From Alkalithermobacter paradoxus (GTDB lineage: Bacteria > Bacillota > Clostridia > Peptostreptococcales > Peptostreptococcaceae), in NCBI GenBank assembly GCA_002029295.1, contig MZGW01000004.1, positions 95,073 through 159,072 of the forward strand: a stretch of DNA of 64,000 nt, given 5' to 3'. Each line of letters starts with the position of its first letter. The stretch's first letter is position 1. A model generated the notes under the pieces. The model made no database searches, was not told the origin of the DNA, and saw only the letters and a program-made list of their open reading frames with translations. Below, piece by piece: positions 8,392-17,164 of this stretch. The translations under genes were made by a program, and so were the position numbers.

Positions 8392-9240
8392 ATGATAAAC
8401 TCTAACACAAACTTAATATGCCTTATAGGACACCCAGTAAAACATAGCTTTTCTCCTAATATACATAATCATTTATTTAAAAAATACAATCTAAATTACG
8501 CATATATTTGCTTTGATGTAGAAAGCAATAAATTAAAGTCAGCCATAGATGGAATAAGATCTCTTGGTATAAAAGGTGCAAATGTTACAATACCTCACAA
8601 AACAGAAGTTATCAAATATCTAGATGAAATATCACCTAGTGCAAAACTAATAGGTGCAGTTAACACAATAAAAAATGAAAACGGAAAGCTCATAGGATAT
8701 AATACGGATGGAATTGGATTTGCAAAATCCATATTAGATGAAGGATACAATATAAAAGGAAAAAATATAATGATATTAGGAAGTGGAGGGGGGTCAAAAG
8801 GAATAGCTGTTCAAATGGCCTTATCTGGATGCAGTTTTATACATATAAAAAATAGGACATTAGATAATGCCAAAAACCTATGTCAAATACTTAAGCAAAA
8901 CTTTGACATAAAAGTAAAATATAGCAATATGAAAATTACTGAAGAAGAGTTAAATGATATAGATATAATAATAAATACTACTCCAATAGGAATGACACCA
9001 AATATTGATCAATGTCCTATAGATACTAATATATCCCCTAAAAGAGATGTATTAGTTTGTGATATCGTATACAACCCAAGAGAAACGCAATTTATACAGT
9101 GGGCTAAAAAAAGGGGTCTAAAGAGCATAGGCGGAATTTACATGTTGATTAATCAAGCATTAGAATCTTTCAATATATGGACAGGGGTAAAATGTGACGA
9201 ATATGACACAAAAGAAATCTTACAAAAAGTAGGTGTCTAG
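8392..9240 (+). CDS. aroE: Shikimate dehydrogenase
   Basis: NADPH-dependent reduction of 3-dehydroshikimate, step four of the shikimate pathway (282 residues). Shikimate-binding HSFSPNIHN, catalytic Lys in TIPHKTEV, NTDGIGF, and a glycine-rich cofactor loop GSGGGSKGIA. ATG 8392 follows AAGGAGGAAAAT. aroK and aroQ lie about 3 kb downstream, on the far side of a minor-pilin cluster, so the aro operon has pilin genes embedded in it. Confidence 0.95.
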   Translation: MINSNTNLICLIGHPVKHSFSPNIHNHLFKKYNLNYAYICFDVESNKLKSAIDGIRSLGIKGANVTIPHKTEVIKYLDEISPSAKLIGAVNTIKNENGKLIGYNTDGIGFAKSILDEGYNIKGKNIMILGSGGGSKGIAVQMALSGCSFIHIKNRTLDNAKNLCQILKQNFDIKVKYSNMKITEEELNDIDIIINTTPIGMTPNIDQCPIDTNISPKRDVLVCDIVYNPRETQFIQWAKKRGLKSIGGIYMLINQALESFNIWTGVKCDEYDTKEILQKVGV

Positions 9241-9243
9241 TAC

Positions 9244-9966
9244 TTGAAGAAGTATCTAATAAATAATAATGGAATAAGCTTAATTGAGGTTATAGTAACT
9301 GTAGCTATAGTCAGTCTTAGCTTTTCTATGTTGCTTACTATGTATATAAGCTCTTTTATGTACTCACTAAAAGGGAAAGAACATTTTGCTGCAAGTAGCA
9401 TTGCAGGAAATTACATAGAGAATATGAGAAATTACGATACAGAAAAACTGATACAGGACTATAGCGATGCAAAATTTTATGAGGGCGATTATGTGGTAAA
9501 TACACAAATAGGGCTTCACGAATCTTTCAAAGTGAATAGATTTGACCCAAATACTATAAAATCGGATTTACATATAATAATAAATGATTATGCATATATA
9601 AATGATATAAAATACGAAAAAGAGAATGTAGAAATAAAAATAGATAACAGCCTAAATTATATAATAAAGCCATTCAATACTGCAGGAAGAATAGTGGATA
9701 ACAAAAATATATTTATATGGCAAATAAAAAACAATAATATACACATAGACATACAAAATAATTCTAACGAAAAGATAGATATATATTTTATATGTAATTA
9801 TGATATTTCTCAAAAAATAGATATTACAGGATACAACTACTCATTAAAATCAAACATAATAAACATAGACAACGAAAAATTATATAACGTAGCTACAATG
9901 AAAGTTACTATAACTAAAAACGATGAAGAACTATTTAACGCTCAAGGATACACAAGAGTAAGGTGA
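9244..9966 (+). CDS. Type IV prepilin-like protein (PilV-like minor pilin)
   Basis: A 240-residue protein with a class III signal: a short basic leader ending NNNG, then ISLIEVIVTVAIVSLSFSML. The glycine is the prepilin peptidase cleavage site and Glu is the conserved +5 position. The hydrophobic helix would sit in the inner membrane or pilus core; the remainder is a globular, Asn/Ile/Asp-rich headgroup. TTG 9244 is preceded by AGGTG. First of four pilin-like genes between aroE and aroK; adhesin, competence or pilus-tip roles are possible. Confidence 0.78.
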   Translation: MKKYLINNNGISLIEVIVTVAIVSLSFSMLLTMYISSFMYSLKGKEHFAASSIAGNYIENMRNYDTEKLIQDYSDAKFYEGDYVVNTQIGLHESFKVNRFDPNTIKSDLHIIINDYAYINDIKYEKENVEIKIDNSLNYIIKPFNTAGRIVDNKNIFIWQIKNNNIHIDIQNNSNEKIDIYFICNYDISQKIDITGYNYSLKSNIINIDNEKLYNVATMKVTITKNDEELFNAQGYTRVR

Positions 9967-9970
9967 TTGT

Positions 9971-11077
9971 ATGAAAAATAATAGGGGATCTGCATTAATA
10001 TCTACACTTATGATATTCTCGGTAGTTATGATTTTAGGGATTACACTCTTGAACATTTCTACCTTGAATTATATTTCAAAAAAAATGAATTCACAGTCTA
10101 AACAATCCTTTTATTTAGCAGAAGGTGGACTAGATTTAGTGTATGGACAAGTAATAAAAGAAGTTGAAAAAGCAATTGAGTATGCAAAAGAAGGTATGGA
10201 TAACTTTATAATCAATAATCTTCAATATGAACTAACTAAAAGTGATGAATATGTAAATGTAAGACATACTGAAAATAGCACCTACTACTCTTTAGACATA
10301 GATAAAATAGAAAAGCTATTGACAGATGAATTTAACAAAGAATATAGAAGATATTTCTTGGGTAATAAAAGAGTAGAATTTATAAATAGTTTAAGTAGTA
10401 TAAACGAAAATGGTATAAGAATAAACGTAGAAAATGGCTCAGTAATTCAAGAAAATAACAAGATAAAGTTTAAAATAGTATCAAATTACAAAGAAAACAA
10501 TATAGAAAAAGAGATAACTAGCGACGTTTATATAAAAGTACCTACTGTAGAAGATAAATACATAAACTATGCTTTAGATGTAGAAAGAATAAACAAAAAT
10601 CCAATCTGGGATAAGGGCATAATGACTAACTCAAACATAAACTCAATTCAAGACATCATATCTGAAAGTATTTCCGAGAAAATAAATTACGATATAAAAC
10701 ATTATGTAGAATTAGATAAAGCTATAAGTATTAAAGAAAAAGATGAAATTATATATATAGGAACAGAAAATATAACAATAGAAGAAAATTTCAAAAATGG
10801 AATAATAATAACAAGCGGGAAGGTAAATGTAAATACATCTAAATTTAGCGGATTGATTGCATCTGAAAAAGATATAGATATATCTACAAGCTTAGAGTTT
10901 ACCTATGACCCTTACAAGACATTAGATATAATAAAAAAACATAATCTATTTAGCTACTTTAAAAATGGGAATGAAGATAAATTCGTATTTCTAGAAAAAA
11001 TAGACATATCTAACATTATGGGAGATAAGAATATCCCAGATTTTATAGAGTATAAAAACTGGATAAGGAGGAAATAG
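9971..11077 (+). CDS. PilX-like minor pilin / pilus assembly protein
   Basis: A 368-residue protein beginning MKNNRGSALISTLMIFSVVMILGITLLN, typical of PilX N-terminal proteins: a short basic leader ending in Gly, then a long hydrophobic helix that lacks the +5 Glu. KQSFYLAEGGLDL is another common PilX feature (YxAEAGL-like). The large remaining part is hydrophilic and unrecognised. It sits 4 nt after the previous prepilin and 3 nt before the frameshifted one. Confidence 0.72.
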   Translation: MKNNRGSALISTLMIFSVVMILGITLLNISTLNYISKKMNSQSKQSFYLAEGGLDLVYGQVIKEVEKAIEYAKEGMDNFIINNLQYELTKSDEYVNVRHTENSTYYSLDIDKIEKLLTDEFNKEYRRYFLGNKRVEFINSLSSINENGIRINVENGSVIQENNKIKFKIVSNYKENNIEKEITSDVYIKVPTVEDKYINYALDVERINKNPIWDKGIMTNSNINSIQDIISESISEKINYDIKHYVELDKAISIKEKDEIIYIGTENITIEENFKNGIIITSGKVNVNTSKFSGLIASEKDIDISTSLEFTYDPYKTLDIIKKHNLFSYFKNGNEDKFVFLEKIDISNIMGDKNIPDFIEYKNWIRRK

Positions 11078-11080
11078 AGT

Positions 11081-11532
11081 ATGGACAATAAAGGAATGTG
11101 ACTTTGCTTGAAACATTACTTTATTTAGGGATACTTTCAATAATACTAGTAATACCTGCGTGTAAAATTTATGTAAGAGAGTATCAAATAGATTCATTTG
11201 TAAGACAATTAGCACATGATATAAGATACACAAGAGTTAAGAATATGAACTCTGACTATTCAACTTATATTTACTACAAAGAATATGAAGATGGCACAAA
11301 GTCTTACATACTAAGAGAAGCTGGACAAGACAAAAAAGAGGTTAAGCTTCCTAATAACACTATATTAAGTCGATCTATAAATAAAATAACATTTTCTCTT
11401 TCAGGAAGCTTAAGTCAGCAAGGGGAAACCATAGTTGTAATAGATAGACTTAAAAATAAAAGAAAGGAACTTACAATAGTTCCATTTAGCGGGAGAGTTC
11501 TTATAAAGGAAGATATTTATGAAGGATACTAA
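11081..11532 (+). pseudogene. Type IV prepilin gene with a 2-nt frameshift at the leader/mature junction
   Basis: A strong ribosome site AAGGAGG precedes ATG 11081, which encodes MDNKGM and then meets TGA 11099. The mature pilin sequence continues in another frame as TLLETLLYLGILSIILV. Removing one TG from GGAATGTGACT would give the classical leader and cleavage site KG/MTLLE. The only in-frame start downstream, GTG 11098, would make a 144-residue product without a leader, which prepilin peptidase could not process. The reading frame is otherwise intact to 11532 and overlaps the next gene. It may be a true mutation, slippage at TGTG, or a sequencing error. Confidence 0.68.
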
Positions 11533-12016
11533 AGGATTTTTAATGATTGAGCTAATTATATCTTTAAGTTTGATAGGTGTAATTATGCTACTGGTATTTA
11601 ATATAACAATATTTAACATAAAAGCTTTTACAAAAACAGAAGCAAGTGTAGAAATTCAACAACAAGCACAATTTCTAAAAGAATTTATAGAAGATAAAGT
11701 CTATAGGTCAACGAGAATAGACAGTATAATAAATTTGAGTGGAAATAGAGTTAATGTAAATACATTCAAAAGCGGAGAAATAAGAGAGATAAGACTTTAT
11801 CTAGTTGATGGAGTTGTTGGAATTTATATAGATAAAAACAGTAAAAAAATGTTCTACAGAACAGATATAAGATATAATGGATATGAAATTGGAAATTATA
11901 TAAATAAAATGGAAATAGAAAAACTTCAAAATGGAAGAGGAATAAAGTTTAACTTAGAAATTCAAAAGAAAAAAGAAACATTTGATTTAGAATTTATAGC
12001 TTATTTTAGAAATTAA
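11519..12016 (+). CDS. Type IV prepilin-like protein (minor pilin)
   Basis: A 165-residue protein with leader MKDTKG followed by FLMIELIISLSLIGVIMLLVF: the glycine cleavage site, Glu at +5 and a hydrophobic helix of a prepilin. The remainder has the ComGF/PilW-like layout of a beta-rich headgroup (RVNVNTFKSGEIREIRLY). It starts inside the 3' end of the frameshifted pilin gene, implying translational coupling, and abuts aroK. Confidence 0.75.
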   Translation: MKDTKGFLMIELIISLSLIGVIMLLVFNITIFNIKAFTKTEASVEIQQQAQFLKEFIEDKVYRSTRIDSIINLSGNRVNVNTFKSGEIREIRLYLVDGVVGIYIDKNSKKMFYRTDIRYNGYEIGNYINKMEIEKLQNGRGIKFNLEIQKKKETFDLEFIAYFRN

Positions 12017-12547
12017 ATGATAGGAATGATTGATTTGAATAACATAGTTTTTATAGGATTTATGGCTGTTGGCAAAAGTACCATAGGAAAAGAAGTATCA
12101 AAAGTATTAAATATGAAATTTATAGACACAGACAAAGAAATAGAAAAAAAAGAAAATATGAATATAGATAATATATTCAAACAAAAAGGAGAAAAATATT
12201 TTAGAGATCTTGAAACTAAAATAATAGAAAATATGCTCTGCGAAAAAAATATAGTTTTATCTACTGGAGGAGGAATTATAGAAAAAGACTATAATTCAAA
12301 GCTTCTAAGGCAAATTGGAACTGTAATATGGTTAGATGCAAATAAAGATACTATAATGAATAACCTAAGCAAATCAAAAGAAGAAAGACCTCTTTTGAAG
12401 GAATGCAACATAGAGGAGAGAATAAATAGCATAATGAGTAGAAGACTACAAAAATACAAAAATGCATCTCATATAATTATAGATACGAATAATAAAAGTG
12501 TAGATGAAGTAGTTTGTGATATACTATTCAATTTGAACAAATTGTGA
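12017..12547 (+). CDS. aroK: Shikimate kinase
   Basis: ATP-dependent phosphorylation of shikimate. Walker A GFMAVGKST, shikimate-binding FIDTDKEIE, FRDLE and STGGGII, and the lid arginine in ERPLL are all present. About 170 residues. Several starts are possible (ATG 12017, ATG 12026, TTG 12035); the homologous N-terminus LNNIVFIGFMAVGKS favours the TTG, but ribosome sites do not decide. It starts immediately after the last pilin gene. Confidence 0.92.
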   Translation: MIGMIDLNNIVFIGFMAVGKSTIGKEVSKVLNMKFIDTDKEIEKKENMNIDNIFKQKGEKYFRDLETKIIENMLCEKNIVLSTGGGIIEKDYNSKLLRQIGTVIWLDANKDTIMNNLSKSKEERPLLKECNIEERINSIMSRRLQKYKNASHIIIDTNNKSVDEVVCDILFNLNKL

Positions 12548-12587
12548 TATTATAGTAATGGTAAATTTTTTCACAGGGAGCTTCTTT

Positions 12588-13034
12588 ATGGAAAAAATAT
12601 TGGTATTAAATGGACCAAATTTAAATCTAATAGGATACAGAGAAAAACAAATCTATGGAAATAAAACTATGGATGATCTTAAGGAACTAATAAAAAACGA
12701 ATGTGGCAAACTAGGAGTATCTGTAGATTTTTTCCAGAGCAATCACGAAGGAAGTATAATAGACAAACTCCATCAGTCTATAGATGGATATACTGGAATA
12801 GTTATAAATCCAGGAGCTTATACTCATTACAGTTATGCTATCTATGATGCAATCAGATCAATAAAAATTCCAACAGTTGAAGTACATATATCAAACACGT
12901 ATGATAGAGAAGAATTTAGGCAAAAAAGTGTAACAGCAAGAGCATGTATAGGCCATATATGTGGATTTGGGCTATATAGCTATATTTTGGGAATTTATGC
13001 TATTTTAAACCATAGGGGGAGGCATTTAAAATGA
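12588..13034 (+). CDS. aroQ: Type II 3-dehydroquinate dehydratase
   Basis: A 148-residue type II dehydroquinase that makes 3-dehydroshikimate. Signature ILVLNGPNLNLIGYRE, catalytic Tyr in EKQIYG, FFQSNHEG, INPGAYTHYS and VEVHISN are visible. ATG 12588 follows CAGGGAG; an upstream ATG at 12558 would add a ten-residue non-homologous extension. The stop overlaps the start of the following Xaa-Pro peptidase. Confidence 0.94.
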   Translation: MEKILVLNGPNLNLIGYREKQIYGNKTMDDLKELIKNECGKLGVSVDFFQSNHEGSIIDKLHQSIDGYTGIVINPGAYTHYSYAIYDAIRSIKIPTVEVHISNTYDREEFRQKSVTARACIGHICGFGLYSYILGIYAILNHRGRHLK

Positions 13035-14098
13035 TGAGTAGAATCCAAAATCTAAGAAAAGAAATGAAAGAAAGAAATTTACAAGCTGTAATTATCTATA
13101 AGCCACAAAATAGAAGGTATATATCAGGATTTACAGGTTCGGCAGGATATGCTTTAATTACAGAAGATAAAGCTATATTTTTTACTGACTTTAGATACAT
13201 ACAGCAAGCATCTAATCAATGTAAAGATTTTGAAATACTAGAAATATCTAAAGTTAAATCAGTTACAGAGTATCTAAATGAAATGAACATAGAAACTTTA
13301 GGATTTGAAGATGACTTTATGGACTTTGCTACATATTCAAAGTTCACAGATGAACTAAAAAATACAAAGCTTGTTCCTTTGAAAGGATTAATGTTAAATT
13401 TAAGAAGCATAAAAGATGAAGAAGAGATTAACATGATAGCTAAGGCTGCACAAATTGCTGACAAAGCTTTTGAACATATACTAAGTTTTATAAAGCCAGG
13501 TGTGTGTGAAAGAGATTTATATTTAGAAATTGAGCATTTTATGAAGAAAAATGGAGCATCAGGAGTTTCTTTCGAACCTATAGTAGCTTCAGGTAAAAGG
13601 TCATCTCTTCCTCATGGAGTTGCAAGTGAAAAGATCATTGAAGATGGAGATTTCTTGACATTAGATTTTGGTTGTATATATAATGGTTATTGTTCAGATA
13701 TGACAAGAACAATAGTAGTAGGAAAAGCATCAGATGAGCAAAAGAAAATATATAATATAGTTTTAGAAGCTCAAACTAAGGCTTTAGAGGCTGTAAGACC
13801 AGGAATAACTGGGGAAGAATTAGACAAAATAGCTAGAGATATCATAACAAAAGAAGGTTATGGAGATAAATTTGGACATGGACTTGGACATGGTGTAGGT
13901 CTTGAAGTTCATGAATTGCCACATGTAAATTCTATAGGCAAAGACCCTTTAAGAGCTGGAATGGTTATAACAGATGAACCTGGTATTTATATTCCAGACT
14001 TTGGTGGAGTTAGAATAGAAGATTTGATATTGGTTACTGAAGAGGGTTATAAAGTTTTATCTAACTCTCCTAAGGAATTAATAGAGCTAAAATACTAA
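13031..14098 (+). CDS. Xaa-Pro aminopeptidase (M24B)
   Basis: A 355-residue creatinase/prolidase-fold peptidase. Metal ligands are in [39 protein letters not shown] and RIEDLILV. It sits in the standard Firmicute aroQ-peptidase-efp arrangement. GGGGGAGG precedes ATG 13031. It is the closer match to the usual efp-linked peptidase than the paralogue at 267-1340. Confidence 0.92.
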   Translation: MMSRIQNLRKEMKERNLQAVIIYKPQNRRYISGFTGSAGYALITEDKAIFFTDFRYIQQASNQCKDFEILEISKVKSVTEYLNEMNIETLGFEDDFMDFATYSKFTDELKNTKLVPLKGLMLNLRSIKDEEEINMIAKAAQIADKAFEHILSFIKPGVCERDLYLEIEHFMKKNGASGVSFEPIVASGKRSSLPHGVASEKIIEDGDFLTLDFGCIYNGYCSDMTRTIVVGKASDEQKKIYNIVLEAQTKALEAVRPGITGEELDKIARDIITKEGYGDKFGHGLGHGVGLEVHELPHVNSIGKDPLRAGMVITDEPGIYIPDFGGVRIEDLILVTEEGYKVLSNSPKELIELKY

Positions 14099-14123
14099 TA
14101 AACATAATAATGGAGGGATATTA

Positions 14124-14681
14124 ATGGTTTCAGCAGGAGATTTTAGAAAAGGAGTTACTTTTGAAAAAGATGGAGAACCTTGTTTAGTAGTTGATTTCCA
14201 ACACGTAAAACCAGGTAAAGGTGCAGCTTTCGTAAGAACAAAGTACAGAAACCTAAAAACAGGAGCTATAAGAGAAGAAGCATTTAACCCAGGAGATAAA
14301 TTCCCTAAAGCTAATATAGATACAAGACAAATGCAGTATCTATACAACGATGGAGAATTATACTACTTCATGGATAATGAAACATTCGAGCAAGTTCCTT
14401 TAAATTATAGCCAAGTTGAAGATGCAATAAAATTCTTAAAAGAAAATGATAGTGCTACAATAAGATTCTATCATGGTCAAGCTTTCCAAGTTGAAGCTCC
14501 AAATTTTGTAGAACTTGAAGTTACAGAAACAGAGCCAGGAATAAAAGGAGATACAGCTTCAAACGTAACTAAATCAGCTACAGTAGAAACAGGAGCTACA
14601 GTTCAAGTTCCACTATTTATAAATACTGGAGATAAAATCAAAATAGACACTAGAACTGGAGAATATCTATCTAGAGTTTAA
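14124..14681 (+). CDS. efp: Elongation factor P
   Basis: A 185-residue factor that relieves ribosome stalling at polyproline. The N-terminal KOW-like domain carries the loop [10 protein letters not shown] with the lysine that is modified in Firmicutes; the two following OB domains end with [20 protein letters not shown] 14124 follows GGAGGG. No modification enzyme for the lysine is recognised in the window. Confidence 0.97.
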   Translation: MVSAGDFRKGVTFEKDGEPCLVVDFQHVKPGKGAAFVRTKYRNLKTGAIREEAFNPGDKFPKANIDTRQMQYLYNDGELYYFMDNETFEQVPLNYSQVEDAIKFLKENDSATIRFYHGQAFQVEAPNFVELEVTETEPGIKGDTASNVTKSATVETGATVQVPLFINTGDKIKIDTRTGEYLSRV

Positions 14682-14732
14682 TTTTGAATTGCTTTGGATA
14701 TACTATAAAGTAGATTATGTTAAATCTATCTT

Positions 14733-14758
14733 AAATTTCCTCTATATAGAGGAAATTT
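14733..14758. repeat. Perfect 26-nt palindrome downstream of efp
   Basis: AAATTTCC-TCTATATAGA-GGAAATTT reads identically on both strands. No T run follows, so it is not a textbook terminator; it may be a bidirectional structure or a protein site. Confidence 0.6.
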
Positions 14759-14793
14759 GACTATTAAGTAGAATATTATTAAATAAGGTGATA

Positions 14794-14814
14794 AGTGGCT
14801 AATTATTAGCCACT
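14794..14814 (+). promoter_or_regulatory. Hairpin just upstream of the CD1247-type gene
   Basis: AGTGGCTAA (14794-14802) pairs with TTAGCCACT (14806-14814) around TTA. It ends about 11 nt before the ribosome site AAGGAGGT and could shape translation or mRNA stability. Function is inferred only from position. Confidence 0.45.
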
Positions 14815-14840
14815 ACCTAAATATAAGGAGGTATATGCCA

Positions 14841-15287
14841 ATGCAACACTTATATGAAAGAGTAGCGTATTTACATGGATTAGCTGAGGGGTTAGGAATC
14901 AGCGAAGAAACTAAAGAAGGAAAGCTTTTAACTCACATCATCGATGCATTAGAAGATATAGTTGATGCAGTTGTAGAATTAAGCGAAGAACAACAAGAAT
15001 TATCAGATTACATAGAATCAGTAGACGAAGATTTAGCAGATATTGAAGATGAATTATATGAAGAAGATGAAGAAGACGAAGATGATGACATAGAGTACTT
15101 AGAAGTTGAGTGCCCAGAGTGTGGAGAAGAAGTAGCAGTAGATGAAGATTTATTATATGATGAAGATGTAGATATCATCTGCCCATCTTGTAGAGAAATA
15201 GTAATAGCAAGTCATGATGATTGCTGTGATGACAATTGCTGTTGTCACGAAGATGATGATGATTGCTGTTCACACGATGAAAAGTAA
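14841..15287 (+). CDS. Acidic zinc-ribbon protein of the CD1247 N-terminal-domain family
   Basis: A 148-residue, extremely acidic protein. The N-terminal ~60 residues (QHLYERVAYLHGLAEGLG) match the clostridial CD1247 N-terminal domain; then comes an Asp/Glu tract, a zinc ribbon CPECGEE...CPSCRE, and a Cys/His/Asp-rich tail (DDCCDDNCCCHEDDDDCC) that looks metal-binding. ATG 14841 is favoured over ATG 14835, which is too close to AAGGAGGT. Function is unknown; the conserved place between efp and rnc suggests a basic cellular role. Confidence 0.8.
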   Translation: MQHLYERVAYLHGLAEGLGISEETKEGKLLTHIIDALEDIVDAVVELSEEQQELSDYIESVDEDLADIEDELYEEDEEDEDDDIEYLEVECPECGEEVAVDEDLLYDEDVDIICPSCREIVIASHDDCCDDNCCCHEDDDDCCSHDEK

Positions 15288-15300
15288 TAACATATATTAT

Positions 15301-15331
15301 AAAAAGTGACTGCAAAAGCAGTCACTTTTTA
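15301..15331 (+). terminator. Terminator after the CD1247-type gene
   Basis: AAAAAGTGACTGC pairs with GCAGTCACTTTTT around a short AAAA loop; the 3' arm ends in a T run. Confidence 0.92.
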
Positions 15332-15371
15332 TAATGTATGATAGCTTAAAATAACACTATAGGAGGAAGAC

Positions 15372-16085
15372 ATGATATATAAGACAAACGTAAAGAGTGT
15401 AATAGAAAAATTTGAGAAAAAAATAAAATACAGTTTTAAAAATAAAGAATATATAATAGAGGCATTAACTCACAGTTCTTACGCTAATGAAAGTAAACAC
15501 TTAAATATCAAGCACAATGAAAGATTAGAATTTTTAGGTGATTCAGTACTAGGAATAATCGTAAGTCATCATTTATTTGTAGACCAAAATAAATTACCAG
15601 AAGGAGAGCTTACAAAGCTAAGAGCCAACATTGTATGTGAAGAATCGTTAAGTGAAGCTGCTAATAAACTAAATCTAGGACAATATTTATTATTAGGAAA
15701 AGGTGAAGAAGCAACAGGTGGAAGAGAAAGAATATCTAACTTAGCTGATGCCTTTGAAGCAGTTATAGGAGCTATTTATTTAGATAGTGGAATGGAAAAT
15801 GCTAGGAAATTCATAATGGAGACTATGAGTGAAATAATAGACAATTCTATAAAAGGTAAAGTATTTAGAGATTATAAAACTCATCTTCAAGAAGTACTTC
15901 AAAGCAAAAACGGTGAAAAAATATCATATGAACTTGTAGAAGAGTTTGGACCAGATCATAACAAGAAGTTCTTAATGCAGGTTAAAGTAGGTGAAAATGT
16001 ACTAGGATTAGGAGAAGGAAAAACGAAAAAAGAAGCAGAACAAAAGGCAGCAAAAGAAGCTTTGCAAGGAATTGATAACATATGA
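15372..16085 (+). CDS. rnc: Ribonuclease III
   Basis: Double-strand-specific endonuclease for rRNA and mRNA processing (237 residues). The catalytic signature ERLEFLGDSVLG is near residue 55, with further acidic residues in NLADAFEAVIGAIYLD. A C-terminal dsRNA-binding domain (DYKTHLQEVLQ ... KKEAEQKAAKEAL) follows. ATG 15372 follows AGGAGGAAG. The next gene starts inside its last codons. Confidence 0.96.
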   Translation: MIYKTNVKSVIEKFEKKIKYSFKNKEYIIEALTHSSYANESKHLNIKHNERLEFLGDSVLGIIVSHHLFVDQNKLPEGELTKLRANIVCEESLSEAANKLNLGQYLLLGKGEEATGGRERISNLADAFEAVIGAIYLDSGMENARKFIMETMSEIIDNSIKGKVFRDYKTHLQEVLQSKNGEKISYELVEEFGPDHNKKFLMQVKVGENVLGLGEGKTKKEAEQKAAKEALQGIDNI

Positions 16086-17152
16086 AAAGAAGAATAATAC
16101 CTATATTTGTACCGCATAGAGGCTGTCCTCATGATTGCATTTTCTGTAATCAAAAGAAAATAACAGGAGTATCTACAGATGTAACCGCCCAAAATGTAAG
16201 AAATATAATAAATGAATATCTTACTACTATAGATGAAAATGCCCATATAGAAGTAGGTTTCTTTGGTGGTAGTTTTACAGCTATAGATATAAATGTTCAA
16301 AAAGAATTACTTTCAGTAGCTAAAGAGTATGTAGATAAGGGAATAGTGAAAGATATAAGGCTTTCTACAAGACCAGATTGTATAGATGATGATATTTTAA
16401 AAATTCTTAAAGAAAACAAAGTTACAATAATAGAGCTTGGAGTACAATCATTAGATATAGATGTATTAAACCAAAGCATAAGAGGTCATAGTGATATTGA
16501 TGTTATATCATCATCAAAACTAATAAAAAAATGGGGATTTAAGCTAGGCCTTCAAATGATGGCTGGTCTTCCTGGAGATACTGAAGAAAAGTGCATATAC
16601 ACTGCTAAAGAATTTGTAAAGCTAAATCCTGAATTTGTAAGAATATATCCAACCTTAGTTGTAAGAGACACGGGACTTGAGAAGCTTTACAATGAGAACA
16701 AATACAACCCTTTTGATATAGAAAAAACTATTGAGATAGTGAAAAAATTATTAGTTTTATTTTATATAAATAACATAAATGTAATAAGGGTAGGGCTTCA
16801 GCCTACAGAAGATATATCACTAGGTAAAGAGATAGTAAGTGGGCCATATCACCCCGCTTTAAGAGAAATTGTAGAATCTAGAATATATAGAGATTATATA
16901 GAGTGGACAATAAATCAAAACAACATTAAAGAGGAAATGATTATCTGCACAAATAGAAAAAACATTTCGACTATAGTTGGTAATAAAAAAGCTAATAGTA
17001 AATATATATACGAAAAATACAAAGTAAAAATAAAAGTAGAGGATACAGATATGTCTAAAGATGAAATTAAGGTTGTATATAATAATACGTCTCAAAATAT
17101 AAGCTTGAAAAATATATACAAGAACTTATACTATATGTATAACCTTAATTAG
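16082..17152 (+). CDS. Elp3/HemN-type radical SAM protein
   Basis: A 356-residue radical SAM protein. The cluster motif is CPHDCIFCNQKK (CxxxCxxC); FFGGSFTAID, STRPDCID and ELGVQSLD are typical of the Elp3/HemN-like subgroup. It lacks a GNAT acetyltransferase domain, so it is not a full Elp3. The C-terminal ~90 residues are lysine/asparagine-rich. It sits in the conserved clostridial place between rnc and smc. Substrate unknown; tRNA or cofactor modification is possible. Confidence 0.85.
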   Translation: MKRRIIPIFVPHRGCPHDCIFCNQKKITGVSTDVTAQNVRNIINEYLTTIDENAHIEVGFFGGSFTAIDINVQKELLSVAKEYVDKGIVKDIRLSTRPDCIDDDILKILKENKVTIIELGVQSLDIDVLNQSIRGHSDIDVISSSKLIKKWGFKLGLQMMAGLPGDTEEKCIYTAKEFVKLNPEFVRIYPTLVVRDTGLEKLYNENKYNPFDIEKTIEIVKKLLVLFYINNINVIRVGLQPTEDISLGKEIVSGPYHPALREIVESRIYRDYIEWTINQNNIKEEMIICTNRKNISTIVGNKKANSKYIYEKYKVKIKVEDTDMSKDEIKVVYNNTSQNISLKNIYKNLYYMYNLN

Positions 17153-17164
17153 GGGGGGATTTTG

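Noticed and set aside
11098..11532. Stand-alone 144-residue gene starting at GTG 11098
   Set aside because: The good ribosome site belongs to ATG 11081, and the product would lack a prepilin leader; a frameshifted prepilin explains both facts better.
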